From Rhodospirillaceae bacterium (GTDB lineage Bacteria > Pseudomonadota > Alphaproteobacteria > GCA-2731375): a DNA stretch of 35,626 nt. This document shows, one piece after another, positions 16,498-24,368 of this stretch. The translations under genes and the position numbers were made by a program. Under the pieces are notes generated by a model. That model saw nothing but the letters and a program-made list of their open reading frames with translations. It was not told the origin of the DNA and made no database searches. How positions within the stretch are numbered: position 1 is the first letter of the stretch; each line of letters starts with the position of its first letter. Location: assembly GCA_002731375.1 (NCBI GenBank), contig PCBT01000099.1, positions 1,662 to 37,287 of the forward strand. The letters are read 5' to 3'.

Positions 16498-17109
16498 TTA
16501 GCGCAGACCGCGGCTGCCGGGTTTGACGGCGGGAATAGCCGCCAATTCAGGCGGCAGGTTATCCGCCTCATAGGCTGGCACCTCCAGCCCAACCAGGGCA
16601 AAGAGGGGCACGCCGACATCCACCTTGCCGTCCGAACGGTCAACCAGGCAGGAAGCCGCGACCACCTCGCCGCCCAGTTCTTGGATACAGGCAATGCATT
16701 CCCGCGACGACAGGCCGGTAGTAACAATATCTTCGGCCATCAAAACGCGCGCACCGGCTGGAATCTCAAAGCCCCGCCGCAGTACGAATTCGCCATCCTC
16801 CCGCTCGGTGAATATGGCCGGACAACCCAGTTGCCGTCCCATCTCGTAACCGACAACGACCCCGCCCATGGCCGGCGATACCACCAGATCGATCGTCCCC
16901 TGGCCCAAGGTGGCGACGATACGACCGACTAACTCACCACACAGAATGGCGGCCCGGTCGGGATGCATCAAAACCTTGGCGCATTGCAGGTAGGTCGGGC
17001 TGCGTAGGTTCGAAGTTAGAATAAAATGCCCTTCCAGCAAAGCGCCGACGTCGCGGTAGTGTTGCAGTACGTCCTGATCATTCATTTGTGCGGTCACTCT
17101 CCCTGTCAT
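16498..17109 (-). CDS. pyrE: Orotate phosphoribosyltransferase
   Basis: This enzyme of up to 203 residues forms orotidine 5'-phosphate from orotate and PRPP in pyrimidine synthesis. The PRPP loop is [16 protein letters not shown], and [19 protein letters not shown] and the flexible-loop region TEREDGEF are also typical. The C-terminus GSRGLR matches alphaproteobacterial homologues. ATG 17109 overlaps the stop of rel by four bases (ATGA); the internal ATG at 17085 fits homologue N-termini better but has no well-spaced ribosome site. pyrE directly after rel is a known alphaproteobacterial order. Confidence 0.95.
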   Translation of the reverse strand: MTGRVTAQMNDQDVLQHYRDVGALLEGHFILTSNLRSPTYLQCAKVLMHPDRAAILCGELVGRIVATLGQGTIDLVVSPAMGGVVVGYEMGRQLGCPAIFTEREDGEFVLRRGFEIPAGARVLMAEDIVTTGLSSRECIACIQELGGEVVAASCLVDRSDGKVDVGVPLFALVGLEVPAYEADNLPPELAAIPAVKPGSRGLR

Positions 17110-19283
17110 TCTCTTTGTCTCTCGGCCGAACTAATGTCCGGCGTGGCCCGCAGGGCGGCAATAATATTGGTCAGATGCTTGAGGTCAGCAACCTCCACGT
17201 CCACCTGCATTTCGAAGAAATCGGCGCTACGGTCGACCACCTTGAGGTTTGAAATGTTGCCCATGTTCTTGGCTATAACGCTGGACAGACTGGACAAGCT
17301 ACCCGGCTGGTTAGAGACCACGGTATCGATCCGGCCCACGAATAGCCCAGGGTCTTCCAGATCAAGATCCCAGCGCACATCAATCCAATCGTCGCGCTCT
17401 TCCGGCAATTCGGCCAGACGGGCACAGTCAATGACGTGGATATCAACACCCTTGCCGGGATTGACAATGCCAACGATACGGTCACCGGGCAAGGGATGGC
17501 AGCATTCACCATAGTGCACGGCCAATCCCGGCGTCAGACCCCGTATGGGAATAGCATGCTCCGCCTCGGCGCCATTCACGGTGCCGCCGGCACCCCGCCG
17601 CAACCGGGCTGGCAGCATCCGGTTGATGGCGCCAAACGCCGAGGCGGCGCGCCAGCGCCTCTCACCCGGAAAAATTTTGGCCAGCAGTTGCCTCGACGTC
17701 AAATGGCCCTGGCCCAGTTCAATATAAATATCGTCCGCCCTGGCAGCATCGAAGATCAGCAGGACATTATCCAGAGCCCGGTCGGAAAATTCATGACCGG
17801 ATTCGCGAAACGCCTTTGCTGCGATGGCACGGCCCAGCTTGCGGTATTCCTCCCGCTGTTCAGCCCGGACAAAGCGCCGGATCGCGGCCCGTGCCTTGCC
17901 CGTCACGACGAAACTCTCCCAAGCAGGCTCTGGTGCGGTTTTGGTGGAGCGCAGGATTTCCACCTGATCGCCATTTTTCAGCCATGTACGCAGCGGCGCG
18001 ACGGCCCCGTTCACCTTGCAGCCAACACAAGTATTGCCAATATCGGTATGCAGGGCATAGGCAAAATCCACCGCCGTGCCGCCACGCGGCAGAACAATGA
18101 CTGCGCCGCGCGGGGTGAAACAAAAAACCTGATCGGAATACATCTCCAGCTTGGTGTGTTCCAGGAATTCCTCTGGGTTATGGGCGTGTTCCAATATCTC
18201 CAAAAGGCCCTGCAGCCAACGAAACTGGCTGCCGTCGCCAGGCCCGATATCTTGTTTATATTGCCAGTGCGCCGCCACGCCAAGATCGGCGATACGGTGC
18301 ATCATGGAAGTGCGAATCTGAATTTCGATGCGGCGGTTTTCCGGACCGATTACCGTTGTATGCAGGGACTGATAGTTGTTCGCCTTGGGTGTGGAAATGT
18401 AATCCTTGAAACGGCCAGGTACCATTTTATAGCTGCCATGCACCACGCCCAGAACCTGATAGCAATCCGCCACCGTATCGACGATCAAGCGGAATGCAAC
18501 GGTATCCGACAATTGCTCAAAGGCGATATGATTGCGTTGCATCTTGTGCCAGATTGAATACGGCGTCTTAACACGGCTACTGACTTCCACCGGAATGCCC
18601 GCCGCCTCGCAGGTTTGCTCCAGCTCCGCCGTGATCCGTCCCTGCGGGTCTTCGCCTTCATCGTGCAGGAACTCCAAACGGCGCAGCATGGATTCTCGGG
18701 CATCGAGGTTCTGCTCGGCAAAAGCCAGGTCTTCCAATTCCTGTTTCAGACGCTGCATACCCAGGCGTTCGGCCAGGGGGGCATAGATCTCCATGGTTTC
18801 CGTGGCGATGCGCAAACGTTTTTCAGGTGAACGCAGGTGGTGCAACGTCCGCATATTGTGCAGGCGGTCGGCCAGCTTCACCAGCAGGACCCGAATATCG
18901 TTGGACATGGCCAGCACCAGCTTACGGAAATTCTCCGCCTGCTGATTGGCTTCCGGCTGCAACTCCAACTTAGCCAATTTCGTGACACCGTCCACGAGCT
19001 GGCTAATGTCATCACCGAAGGTCTGCTTGATCTCCTCGACCGTGGCCAAGGTGTCTTCCACTGTGTCATGCAACAGGGCGGTGACGATGGTGGCGCAATC
19101 CAGCCTGTAATCGGCCAGGATGGCGGCGACCTCGACCGGATGGGAAAAATACGGATCGCCCGAGGCCCGCAATTGAGTGCCGTGCGCCTTCATGGAGAAC
19201 ACATAGGCGCGATTCAGCAGATCCTCATCCACTTGGCTGTCATAGTCGGCGACCCGCTCGACCAATTCAAACTGACGGATCAT
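17106..19283 (-). CDS. rel: Bifunctional (p)ppGpp synthetase/hydrolase (RSH family)
   Basis: This 725-residue RelA/SpoT homologue controls the stringent response. In order: an HD hydrolase domain with LLHDTVEDT near residue 70 and [12 protein letters not shown], both intact so hydrolysis is expected; a synthetase domain with [30 protein letters not shown] and the EIQIRT strand; a TGS domain ([20 protein letters not shown]); a helical/zinc-finger-like region with [12 protein letters not shown]; and a C-terminal ACT domain. ATG 19283 is preferred because [15 protein letters not shown] matches alphaproteobacterial N-termini; the frame extends 18 codons upstream. It follows rpoZ, whose omega protein helps ppGpp act on RNA polymerase. 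Confidence 0.95.
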   Translation of the reverse strand: MIRQFELVERVADYDSQVDEDLLNRAYVFSMKAHGTQLRASGDPYFSHPVEVAAILADYRLDCATIVTALLHDTVEDTLATVEEIKQTFGDDISQLVDGVTKLAKLELQPEANQQAENFRKLVLAMSNDIRVLLVKLADRLHNMRTLHHLRSPEKRLRIATETMEIYAPLAERLGMQRLKQELEDLAFAEQNLDARESMLRRLEFLHDEGEDPQGRITAELEQTCEAAGIPVEVSSRVKTPYSIWHKMQRNHIAFEQLSDTVAFRLIVDTVADCYQVLGVVHGSYKMVPGRFKDYISTPKANNYQSLHTTVIGPENRRIEIQIRTSMMHRIADLGVAAHWQYKQDIGPGDGSQFRWLQGLLEILEHAHNPEEFLEHTKLEMYSDQVFCFTPRGAVIVLPRGGTAVDFAYALHTDIGNTCVGCKVNGAVAPLRTWLKNGDQVEILRSTKTAPEPAWESFVVTGKARAAIRRFVRAEQREEYRKLGRAIAAKAFRESGHEFSDRALDNVLLIFDAARADDIYIELGQGHLTSRQLLAKIFPGERRWRAASAFGAINRMLPARLRRGAGGTVNGAEAEHAIPIRGLTPGLAVHYGECCHPLPGDRIVGIVNPGKGVDIHVIDCARLAELPEERDDWIDVRWDLDLEDPGLFVGRIDTVVSNQPGSLSSLSSVIAKNMGNISNLKVVDRSADFFEMQVDVEVADLKHLTNIIAALRATPDISSAERQRE

Positions 19284-19331
19284 GATGCGGCCAAAAGTGA
19301 GGTTTGCCCAGACAACGACAGCGCCGCGAAA

Positions 19332-19390
19332 GAGCAATTTTCAATTAAACGTGACCGCTTTCGCGGTTTAAGTATTCGGTTCAATTGCTC
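19332..19390. repeat. Nested inverted repeat between rpoZ and rel
   Basis: A perfect 8-base inverted repeat, GAGCAATT (19332-19339) and AATTGCTC (19383-19390), encloses a second hairpin ACCGC-TTTC-GCGGT (19354-19367). On the minus strand, transcripts leaving rpoZ would fold this just before the rel start. There is no T-run, so a simple terminator is unlikely; an RNA leader structure, processing site or attenuator is possible. Confidence 0.4.
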
Positions 19391-19403
19391 GACCCCTAAG
19401 AGC

Positions 19404-19432
19404 CTAAGCGCATTCCCGCCTAACGCGCTTAG
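19404..19432. repeat. Inverted repeat downstream of rpoZ
   Basis: A perfect 8-base inverted repeat CTAAGCGC / GCGCTTAG flanks a 13-base loop, about 58 bases after the rpoZ stop. No T-tract follows on either strand. It may be part of the same rpoZ-rel intergenic RNA structure as the nested hairpin beside it, or a transcript-end stabiliser. Confidence 0.4.
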
Positions 19433-19489
19433 TGCGGTGCCGGCTATGTGCCCAATCGCTTCTCGGCGTATGTCGCGGCACCTGCCGCC

Positions 19490-19870
19490 TTAGGCCGCAT
19501 CCCCGTCATCCGCGGAATCATCGCCCGGCATTTCACCGAGAGGCGCAGGATCAGCGACCAGAACTTCCGATTCATCGATATTGTCAGCGAATTGGTGGCT
19601 CACCATCTGCGCCTCCATATCGTCCTCTTCCGGCTCGTCGACTTCCACATGGCGTTGCATTGTCTGAATGACATTGTCACGGAGGGTATCGGCGGCAATG
19701 GTTTCCTCGGCGATTTCCCGCAAGGCGATGACCGAATTCTTATCCCGGTCCTCAGGCACGGTTAACTCGGCACCAGCGGCAATCTGCCGGGCACGCCCTG
19801 CCGCGATCAACACCAGATCGAACCGGTTCTGAACCTTATCAATGCAATCTTCTACGGTGACACGAGCCAT
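19490..19870 (-). CDS. rpoZ: RNA polymerase omega subunit
   Basis: This 126-residue protein opens [20 protein letters not shown], the hallmark of omega, with the [11 protein letters not shown] helix and [12 protein letters not shown] following. Omega binds the beta' subunit and helps polymerase assembly and the ppGpp response. From about residue 75 the tail is long, acidic and rich in Asp/Glu (for example [11 protein letters not shown]); similar acidic tails are known in alphaproteobacterial omegas. The upstream region 19871-20010 has no gene and should carry the promoter for rpoZ and probably the following block. Confidence 0.95.
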   Translation of the reverse strand: MARVTVEDCIDKVQNRFDLVLIAAGRARQIAAGAELTVPEDRDKNSVIALREIAEETIAADTLRDNVIQTMQRHVEVDEPEEDDMEAQMVSHQFADNIDESEVLVADPAPLGEMPGDDSADDGDAA

Positions 19871-20010
19871 GGTCGCGATATCTCCATTACGCCGTATGCG
19901 AGACGTCTACGGCACCCATTGTCAGGGGCGCTATAAATAAGTCAGCGGCATTGGTATTTCAAGCACCATGTAAAGCACATTCGCCAATAGTGCAAATGGC
20001 TTAGAGCTAT

Positions 20011-20526
20011 TTAGTCGCTTATCTCGCGCAATTCCTGGCCAGGCTCCAGTAGCGCCAGCATTTCCGACGCCGTTCGACCCGAAACCGGGTGCCGCCAGCT
20101 GGGTGCCAATGCCGCCAACGGCGCCAGCACAAAAGCCCGCCCACCGAGGCGAGGATGGGGCAAATGCAGGCTTCCGGTCGTCTCGCCATCCCCCGTCACA
20201 TGATCACCATATGCCAAAAGGTCCAAATCAATGATGCGGGCGGCCCAGCGTGCATCGCCGGCGCGGCGGCGGCGGCCCAGACGCACCTCGGTGCGGTGTA
20301 ACAATGCCAGCAAGGCTTGCGGCGCCAACGCTGTTTCAATATGGGCGACGCCGTTGACGAACCAAGGTTGATCCGACGCCGGTATGGGAGCGGATTTATA
20401 CCACGGCGAACAGCCCACCAGCCGCACGCCGGCCTGTTGCAGATGCGCCAAGGCGCCGGCAAGAACCTTGATGGGCGGGCCGAATTCAGGCGAGGTCAGA
20501 TTGCCGCCAAGCCCAATCATGATCAT
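20011..20526 (-). CDS. folK: 2-amino-4-hydroxy-6-hydroxymethyldihydropteridine diphosphokinase
   Basis: This 171-residue enzyme (HPPK) transfers pyrophosphate from ATP to hydroxymethyl-dihydropterin in folate synthesis. Visible hallmarks are MIMIGLGGNL at the start, PWYKSAPI, the RIIDLDLLAYGD segment with the two magnesium-binding aspartates, and LPHPRLGGRAFVLAPLA. ATG 20526 is chosen because homologues begin right at this strand; the frame extends 20 codons upstream, and ATG 20538 with AGGA before it is an alternative. It diverges from the NYN-domain gene. Confidence 0.93.
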   Translation of the reverse strand: MIMIGLGGNLTSPEFGPPIKVLAGALAHLQQAGVRLVGCSPWYKSAPIPASDQPWFVNGVAHIETALAPQALLALLHRTEVRLGRRRRAGDARWAARIIDLDLLAYGDHVTGDGETTGSLHLPHPRLGGRAFVLAPLAALAPSWRHPVSGRTASEMLALLEPGQELREISD

Positions 20527-20574
20527 AGGTATTCCCATTCCTGATTTCCGTGTAGAGATTTCCGGCGTCATGGC

Positions 20575-20600
20575 ATTCATGTACAAACCATTGCATGAAT
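20575..20600. promoter_or_regulatory. Inverted repeat in the folK/NYN divergent region
   Basis: ATTCATG (20575-20581) and CATGAAT (20594-20600) form a perfect 7-base inverted repeat with 12 bases between, at the folK end of the divergent spacer. The rest of the spacer up to 20655 is unusually AT-rich for this window, with runs of T and A suitable for promoters. A binding site for a dimeric regulator is possible; nothing identifies the regulator. Confidence 0.3.
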
Positions 20601-20659
20601 AAACATAACGTCTTATTTTTTATTTTTTTATTCAATTAATTTTTAAAAAAGGAATAATT

Positions 20660-21334
20660 ATGAACCAGCCACATGAACGGATTGCCCTTTTTATCGACGG
20701 ATCGAACCTGTACGCGGCCGCCCGGGCCCTGGGTTTCGATATTGATTACAAGAAGTTACTGGAATTCTTCACAGGCCGCGGCTACATGGTCCGGGCGCTT
20801 TACTACACGGCCCTGATCGAAGATCAAGAATATTCCCCGATCCGCCCCCTGGTCGATTGGCTGGACTACAACGGCTATACCATGGTGACCAAGCCGACCA
20901 AGGAATTCACCGATGCCACGGGCCGGCGCAAGATCAAGGGTAACATGGATATCGAACTTGCCGTCGATATGCTCGAAATGGCAGACACCCTTGACCACCT
21001 CTATGTATTTTCCGGTGACGGCGATTTCCGCCGTTTGGTGGAGGCGGTCCAGCGCAAGGGCAAGCGGGTCACGGTTGTCTCGACCGTGCGTTCGTCTCCG
21101 CCCATGGCGGCGGACGAGTTGCGGCGGCAGGCGGATGTATTCCTGGAATTGGAAAAATTGATCCCGCAGATCTCCCGTGTTGGCAACCGCCAACCAGCCG
21201 CTGCGGGCAAATTAGCGGAGCCAAAGCAGTCCCCCTTGTCAGATGATGAAGACGCACATTATGCCGACGATGCCTACGGCGACTATGATGACCACTATGC
21301 CGATTACGATGACGACGAGAGCAAAAGCGCCTGA
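20660..21334 (+). CDS. NYN-domain protein (LabA/DUF88-like)
   Basis: This 224-residue protein has a PIN-like NYN domain over residues ~5-165. The first acidic motif is ALFIDGSNLYAAAR (Asp13), then KGNMDIELAVDMLEMA, then VFSGDGDFRRLVEAVQRKGK with the last catalytic Asp pair, so all acidic residues of a metal-dependent RNase-like centre are present. Members are thought to cut RNA, but targets are mostly unknown. After residue ~195 there is a low-complexity acidic tail made of Asp and Tyr (pattern YADDAYGDYDDHYADYDDD). The start has AAAGGA seven bases upstream. The stop overlaps the uracil-DNA glycosylase start (TGATG), so the two are co-translated. Confidence 0.88.
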   Translation: MNQPHERIALFIDGSNLYAAARALGFDIDYKKLLEFFTGRGYMVRALYYTALIEDQEYSPIRPLVDWLDYNGYTMVTKPTKEFTDATGRRKIKGNMDIELAVDMLEMADTLDHLYVFSGDGDFRRLVEAVQRKGKRVTVVSTVRSSPPMAADELRRQADVFLELEKLIPQISRVGNRQPAAAGKLAEPKQSPLSDDEDAHYADDAYGDYDDHYADYDDDESKSA

Positions 21335-21984
21335 TGGCGGGAGAGCAACTGGCGGACCCGCCTGCTGATTGTGGCCTTTGCCCGCGCCTGGTGGCCTTTC
21401 GCGGAGAGTCTAAGGCAAAAAATCCCGATTGGTTTAACGGCGCCGTCGCCTCCTTTGGCGACCCGGATGCGCGACTGCTGATCGTTGGCTTGGCGCCTGG
21501 TTTGTCGGGGGCCAACCGCACGGCCCGGCCTTTTACCGGTGATTACGCCGGCGATCTTTTATATAAAACCCTGGCGGCGCACGGTTTCTCCACTGGCACC
21601 TATGACAAGCGCGCCGATGACGGCCTGTACCTGCTGGATTGCCGGATCACCAATGCGGTACGCTGTGTGCCGCCGCGAAACAAGCCCGTCGGTGCCGAAA
21701 TCAAGACCTGCCGGCAATTCCTGATCGCGCAATTGGCGCAAGCACCTAGACCGAAAACCATCCTGGCCCTTGGGCGGATTGCCCATGACAGCCTACTGAC
21801 CACCCTCGAGCTGCGCCGCGCCGACTATCCTTTCAGCCATGGCGCCCGCCATGATCTGGGCGATGGCCGGGCCTTGTACGACAGCTATCACTGCTCCCGC
21901 TACAACACCAATACCCGGCGCCTGACACCGGAAATGTTCCACGCCGTCTTTACCACAATTCGCGCCGAACTGGATCAAGGTTAA
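21334..21984 (+). CDS. Uracil-DNA glycosylase, family 5 (UDGb-like)
   Basis: This 216-residue protein carries motif 1 as GLAPGLSGANRTARPFTGD (residues 52-70) and motif 3 as HCSRYNTNTRRLTP, both of which fit family 5 UDGb rather than family 4. Four cysteines fit the iron-sulfur cluster: Cys13 and Cys16 in CGLCPRL, and two in the VRCVPPRN...KTC region. The enzyme removes uracil and some other deaminated bases from DNA to start base-excision repair. Family 5 lacks the Asp/Asn water-activating residue in motif 1, consistent with what is seen. It is translationally coupled to the NYN gene. Confidence 0.9.
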   Translation: MAGEQLADPPADCGLCPRLVAFRGESKAKNPDWFNGAVASFGDPDARLLIVGLAPGLSGANRTARPFTGDYAGDLLYKTLAAHGFSTGTYDKRADDGLYLLDCRITNAVRCVPPRNKPVGAEIKTCRQFLIAQLAQAPRPKTILALGRIAHDSLLTTLELRRADYPFSHGARHDLGDGRALYDSYHCSRYNTNTRRLTPEMFHAVFTTIRAELDQG

Positions 21985-22000
21985 GGTTAGACATCATACT

Positions 22001-22636
22001 CTAGCGCCAGGCCCAGACAGGTTCGCCTAGATGGGCAACGCGGGTTTGTCGGCCATGAAGGCCGACCTCGCGGAATTGGTAGACCATGGCCGCCGAAGGG
22101 GCATGCAGAGCATCGTCATCGCCCATCAACAGGCGGATCACCGGGCGTTCACTTTCGGGGATATCGACAAATTCCGGCGAGCCCGGGCGGTTCAACTCGC
22201 GGAAGGTGATGCGGTGAATGCGCGCAACCTCCTGCGGGTTGGCTTCCATTCTGGCATCAATGCCGCCCCAGACCACGATTGGCGTTATCAAATAGCCTGA
22301 CTGGGTTTGATAATCGTCCAGGACGCCCATGACGGCCTCTTGGCCAAGGCGCAGGTTTACTTCCTCACGCAATTCCCGCAGCGCCCCTTCGATGGGCGTC
22401 TCGCCCTCGTCAATACGACCGCCAGGCAAGGCGAACTGGCCCGCGTGGCTGTTCAGGCGCGGAGTGCGTCGGGTCAATACGTAAGCGCCTTCACCCTGAT
22501 CATCACAAACCAGGGTAATCGCCACGGCGGCATGCTTCAGCCCCTCTGTAGAGGCCCGGGCCCGCGTGAAACCGTCTAGATTGGCGGCAATGCGGGCTCG
22601 CATGGCCTCGTCATAACGATAATGTGTATCTTCCAT
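22001..22636 (-). CDS. Nudix hydrolase, CoA-diphosphatase-like
   Basis: This 211-residue protein has the Nudix box at residues 73-95 (GRIDEGETPIEGALRELREE, then VNL), with the Gly of the usual EExG replaced by Asn94. Just before it is the UPF0035-type motif LTRRTPRLNSHAGQFALPGG, which marks the CoA-pyrophosphatase (NudL/YeaB) branch. Such enzymes split CoA and its derivatives into 4'-phosphopantetheine and 3',5'-ADP. The start ATG 22636 is preceded by GAGGAACG. It converges with the uracil-DNA glycosylase gene with a gap of 16 bases. Confidence 0.85.
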   Translation of the reverse strand: MEDTHYRYDEAMRARIAANLDGFTRARASTEGLKHAAVAITLVCDDQGEGAYVLTRRTPRLNSHAGQFALPGGRIDEGETPIEGALRELREEVNLRLGQEAVMGVLDDYQTQSGYLITPIVVWGGIDARMEANPQEVARIHRITFRELNRPGSPEFVDIPESERPVIRLLMGDDDALHAPSAAMVYQFREVGLHGRQTRVAHLGEPVWAWR

Positions 22637-22705
22637 CGTTCCTCAGATAGCCTCTAAATTTACGGTCGGCAAGCATGCCTCGGAACATTAGGGCCAAGCC
22701 GCACC

Positions 22706-22915
22706 GCCGGCTGAGGCCGAGGCCGCCCTGCTGGCCGCATTGCAGGTGAAGCCAGCGCATGCGATGTCGAATTTCAACCTGGCCTGGTCGGTTTGCAAAA
22801 TGGCAGGTTCGCCATCCTATTTATAGCAACGCTGCGGAAAGCTGGCGCGCCTATGAGAATTTTCTTGGTCCACTGAAAGCAGCTCTAAGCGCGGATAGAA
22901 TTCAACCCCTGTCGC
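22706..22915 (+). pseudogene. Relic of a tetratricopeptide-repeat gene
   Basis: One plus-strand frame reads AEAEAALLAALQVKPAHAM, then FNLAWSVCKM, which fits a TPR motif (A-LxxALxxxPxHAxxxxNLAxxL) and the start of the next helix. After KM the similarity moves to another frame, where SNAAESWRAYENFLG can be read, the pattern of a further TPR helix (AAxxWRxYLxL). A stop ends the first frame at TAG 22832-22834. No start codon, ribosome site or N-terminal domain is present. It fills most of the gap between the Nudix gene and smpB. Confidence 0.4.
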
Positions 22916-23354
22916 GCATCAGGCGAGCCTGATCCCGCTTCCAGTCTCGGTCCTTTTCGGTGGCCCGTTTGTCGTGCTGCTTCTTGCCCTTGGCGATGCC
23001 CAACAGCACCTTGGCTATACCACGCTCATTGAAATACAGCTTCAACGGCACAATCGTGACGCCGGCGCGGGCAACGGAACTGCTTAATTTGTCAATCTCG
23101 CGCCTGTGCAACAGCAATTGCCGAGGCCGCAATGGTTCGTGGTTGTTGCGGTTGCCCGCCTTGTATTCCGGAATATGAGAATTGATCAGGAACAGCCCGT
23201 CATCGCGCTCCACCGCATAGGCTTCGCCAATGCTAGCCTGTCCTGCGCGCAGAGATTTCACCTCCGTCCCGGTCAGGATAAGGCCCGCCTCCAGCGTATC
23301 GGTGATGAAATAGCTGTGGCGGGCCTTTCTATTTTCGGCAACCGATTTGCTCAT
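22902..23354 (-). CDS. smpB: SsrA-binding protein SmpB
   Basis: This 150-residue protein binds tmRNA and brings it to stalled ribosomes in trans-translation. Family segments are clear: [33 protein letters not shown], the H-I-P-E-Y region, [16 protein letters not shown], and the basic C-terminal tail ([20 protein letters not shown]) that folds into the ribosome decoding site. The neighbouring dapA is in the same direction 29 bases upstream, a common alphaproteobacterial pair. The tmRNA gene itself is not seen in the window. Confidence 0.97.
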   Translation of the reverse strand: MSKSVAENRKARHSYFITDTLEAGLILTGTEVKSLRAGQASIGEAYAVERDDGLFLINSHIPEYKAGNRNNHEPLRPRQLLLHRREIDKLSSSVARAGVTIVPLKLYFNERGIAKVLLGIAKGKKQHDKRATEKDRDWKRDQARLMRDRG

Positions 23355-23383
23355 GCCGGTTTTCTCAAGAGGCGCTCATTGGA

Positions 23384-24259
23384 TCAATTCAGCAGACCCG
23401 CATGCCGGAGGGCGACATCAATCTCCTCCGCCGTATCCTCGGTCAATGGCACCACCGGCAGGCGGGCCTCTGCCTCGCACAGGCCCAGGCGCCAGGCGGC
23501 GAATTTTACGCCCGCCGGGCTAGGCTCCAGAAACAGCGCCACATGCAGGGGCATCAGGCGGTCGTGCAATTGCAGGGCCAGAGCGTAATCGCCATCCGTG
23601 CAAGCAGCCTGAAATTCCGCGCATAGTTTCGGCGCCACATTTGCGCTCACGGAAATGCAGCCATGGCCGCCCTGGGAATTATAGGCCAAGGCCGTGCCGT
23701 CCTCGCCCGAGAGGTGACAGAAGTCGGAGCCGAGCAACAGGCGTTCCCGGCTGACCCGGGCAACATCGCCGGTGGCATCCTTGACGCCAACAATGCGAGG
23801 AAGTTCCGACAGACGCTGCATGGTAGAGGGCAGAATATCGACAATGGCGCGGGGCGGTATGTTGTAGACGATAATCGGGATGTTGGAGGAATCGTGCAGC
23901 GCCTTGAAATGCTGATACAGCCCCTCCTGGTTCGGGCGGTTATAGTACCCCGCCACATGCAACACCCCGTCCGCACCCGCGACCTGGGCATGCTGGGTCA
24001 AGGCCACTGCCTCGGCCGTATTGTTCGACCCCGCACCGGCAATAACCGGCAGGCGGCCCGCCGCCTGCTTGACCACTAGTTCGACCACCCGACCGTGCTC
24101 TTCATGAGACAACGTGGGGCTTTCCCCCGTGGTGCCGCACGGGACGATACCGTTGGTGCCTTGCTCAACATGCCAATCGACAAGTTTGCACAGCGCGTCT
24201 TCATCCACCTGACCATCACGGAATGGTGTGATAAGCGCAACAATCGAGCCCTTGAACAT
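23384..24259 (-). CDS. dapA: 4-hydroxy-tetrahydrodipicolinate synthase
   Basis: This 291-residue TIM-barrel aldolase condenses pyruvate with aspartate semialdehyde in lysine and peptidoglycan precursor synthesis. Seen are GTTGES (Thr pair of the catalytic triad), IVYNIPPR (Tyr and Arg), and IVGVKDATGD with the Schiff-base Lys. The interface segment normally written TPYYNxPxQEGLYxHF is here AGYYNRPNQEGLYQHF; the Tyr is kept but Thr-Pro is replaced by Ala-Gly. AGGAGA sits seven bases before ATG 24259. It diverges from slt; the 109-base spacer contains TATAAC and an AAGTT-TGGCG-AACTT inverted repeat that may belong to the promoters. Confidence 0.95.
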   Translation of the reverse strand: MFKGSIVALITPFRDGQVDEDALCKLVDWHVEQGTNGIVPCGTTGESPTLSHEEHGRVVELVVKQAAGRLPVIAGAGSNNTAEAVALTQHAQVAGADGVLHVAGYYNRPNQEGLYQHFKALHDSSNIPIIVYNIPPRAIVDILPSTMQRLSELPRIVGVKDATGDVARVSRERLLLGSDFCHLSGEDGTALAYNSQGGHGCISVSANVAPKLCAEFQAACTDGDYALALQLHDRLMPLHVALFLEPSPAGVKFAAWRLGLCEAEARLPVVPLTEDTAEEIDVALRHAGLLN

Positions 24260-24368
24260 GGTTCTCTCCTAGGAAAATGCTATTCTGTTATAAGTTTGGC
24301 GAACTTAACCCTTTCCCCGGCAAGGGGGCAAGCAGCGAGAATGCATAATCCGTGCCTTAATCGCAATC

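Noticed and set aside
17436-18557. 373-codon plus-strand ORF
   Set aside because: It is the antisense of rel, with no domain of its own; long antisense ORFs are common in GC-rich genes.
22637-22901. Possible tmRNA gene next to smpB
   Set aside because: No tRNA-Ala-like ends or tag-peptide reading frame could be found; the stretch reads better as a TPR relic.
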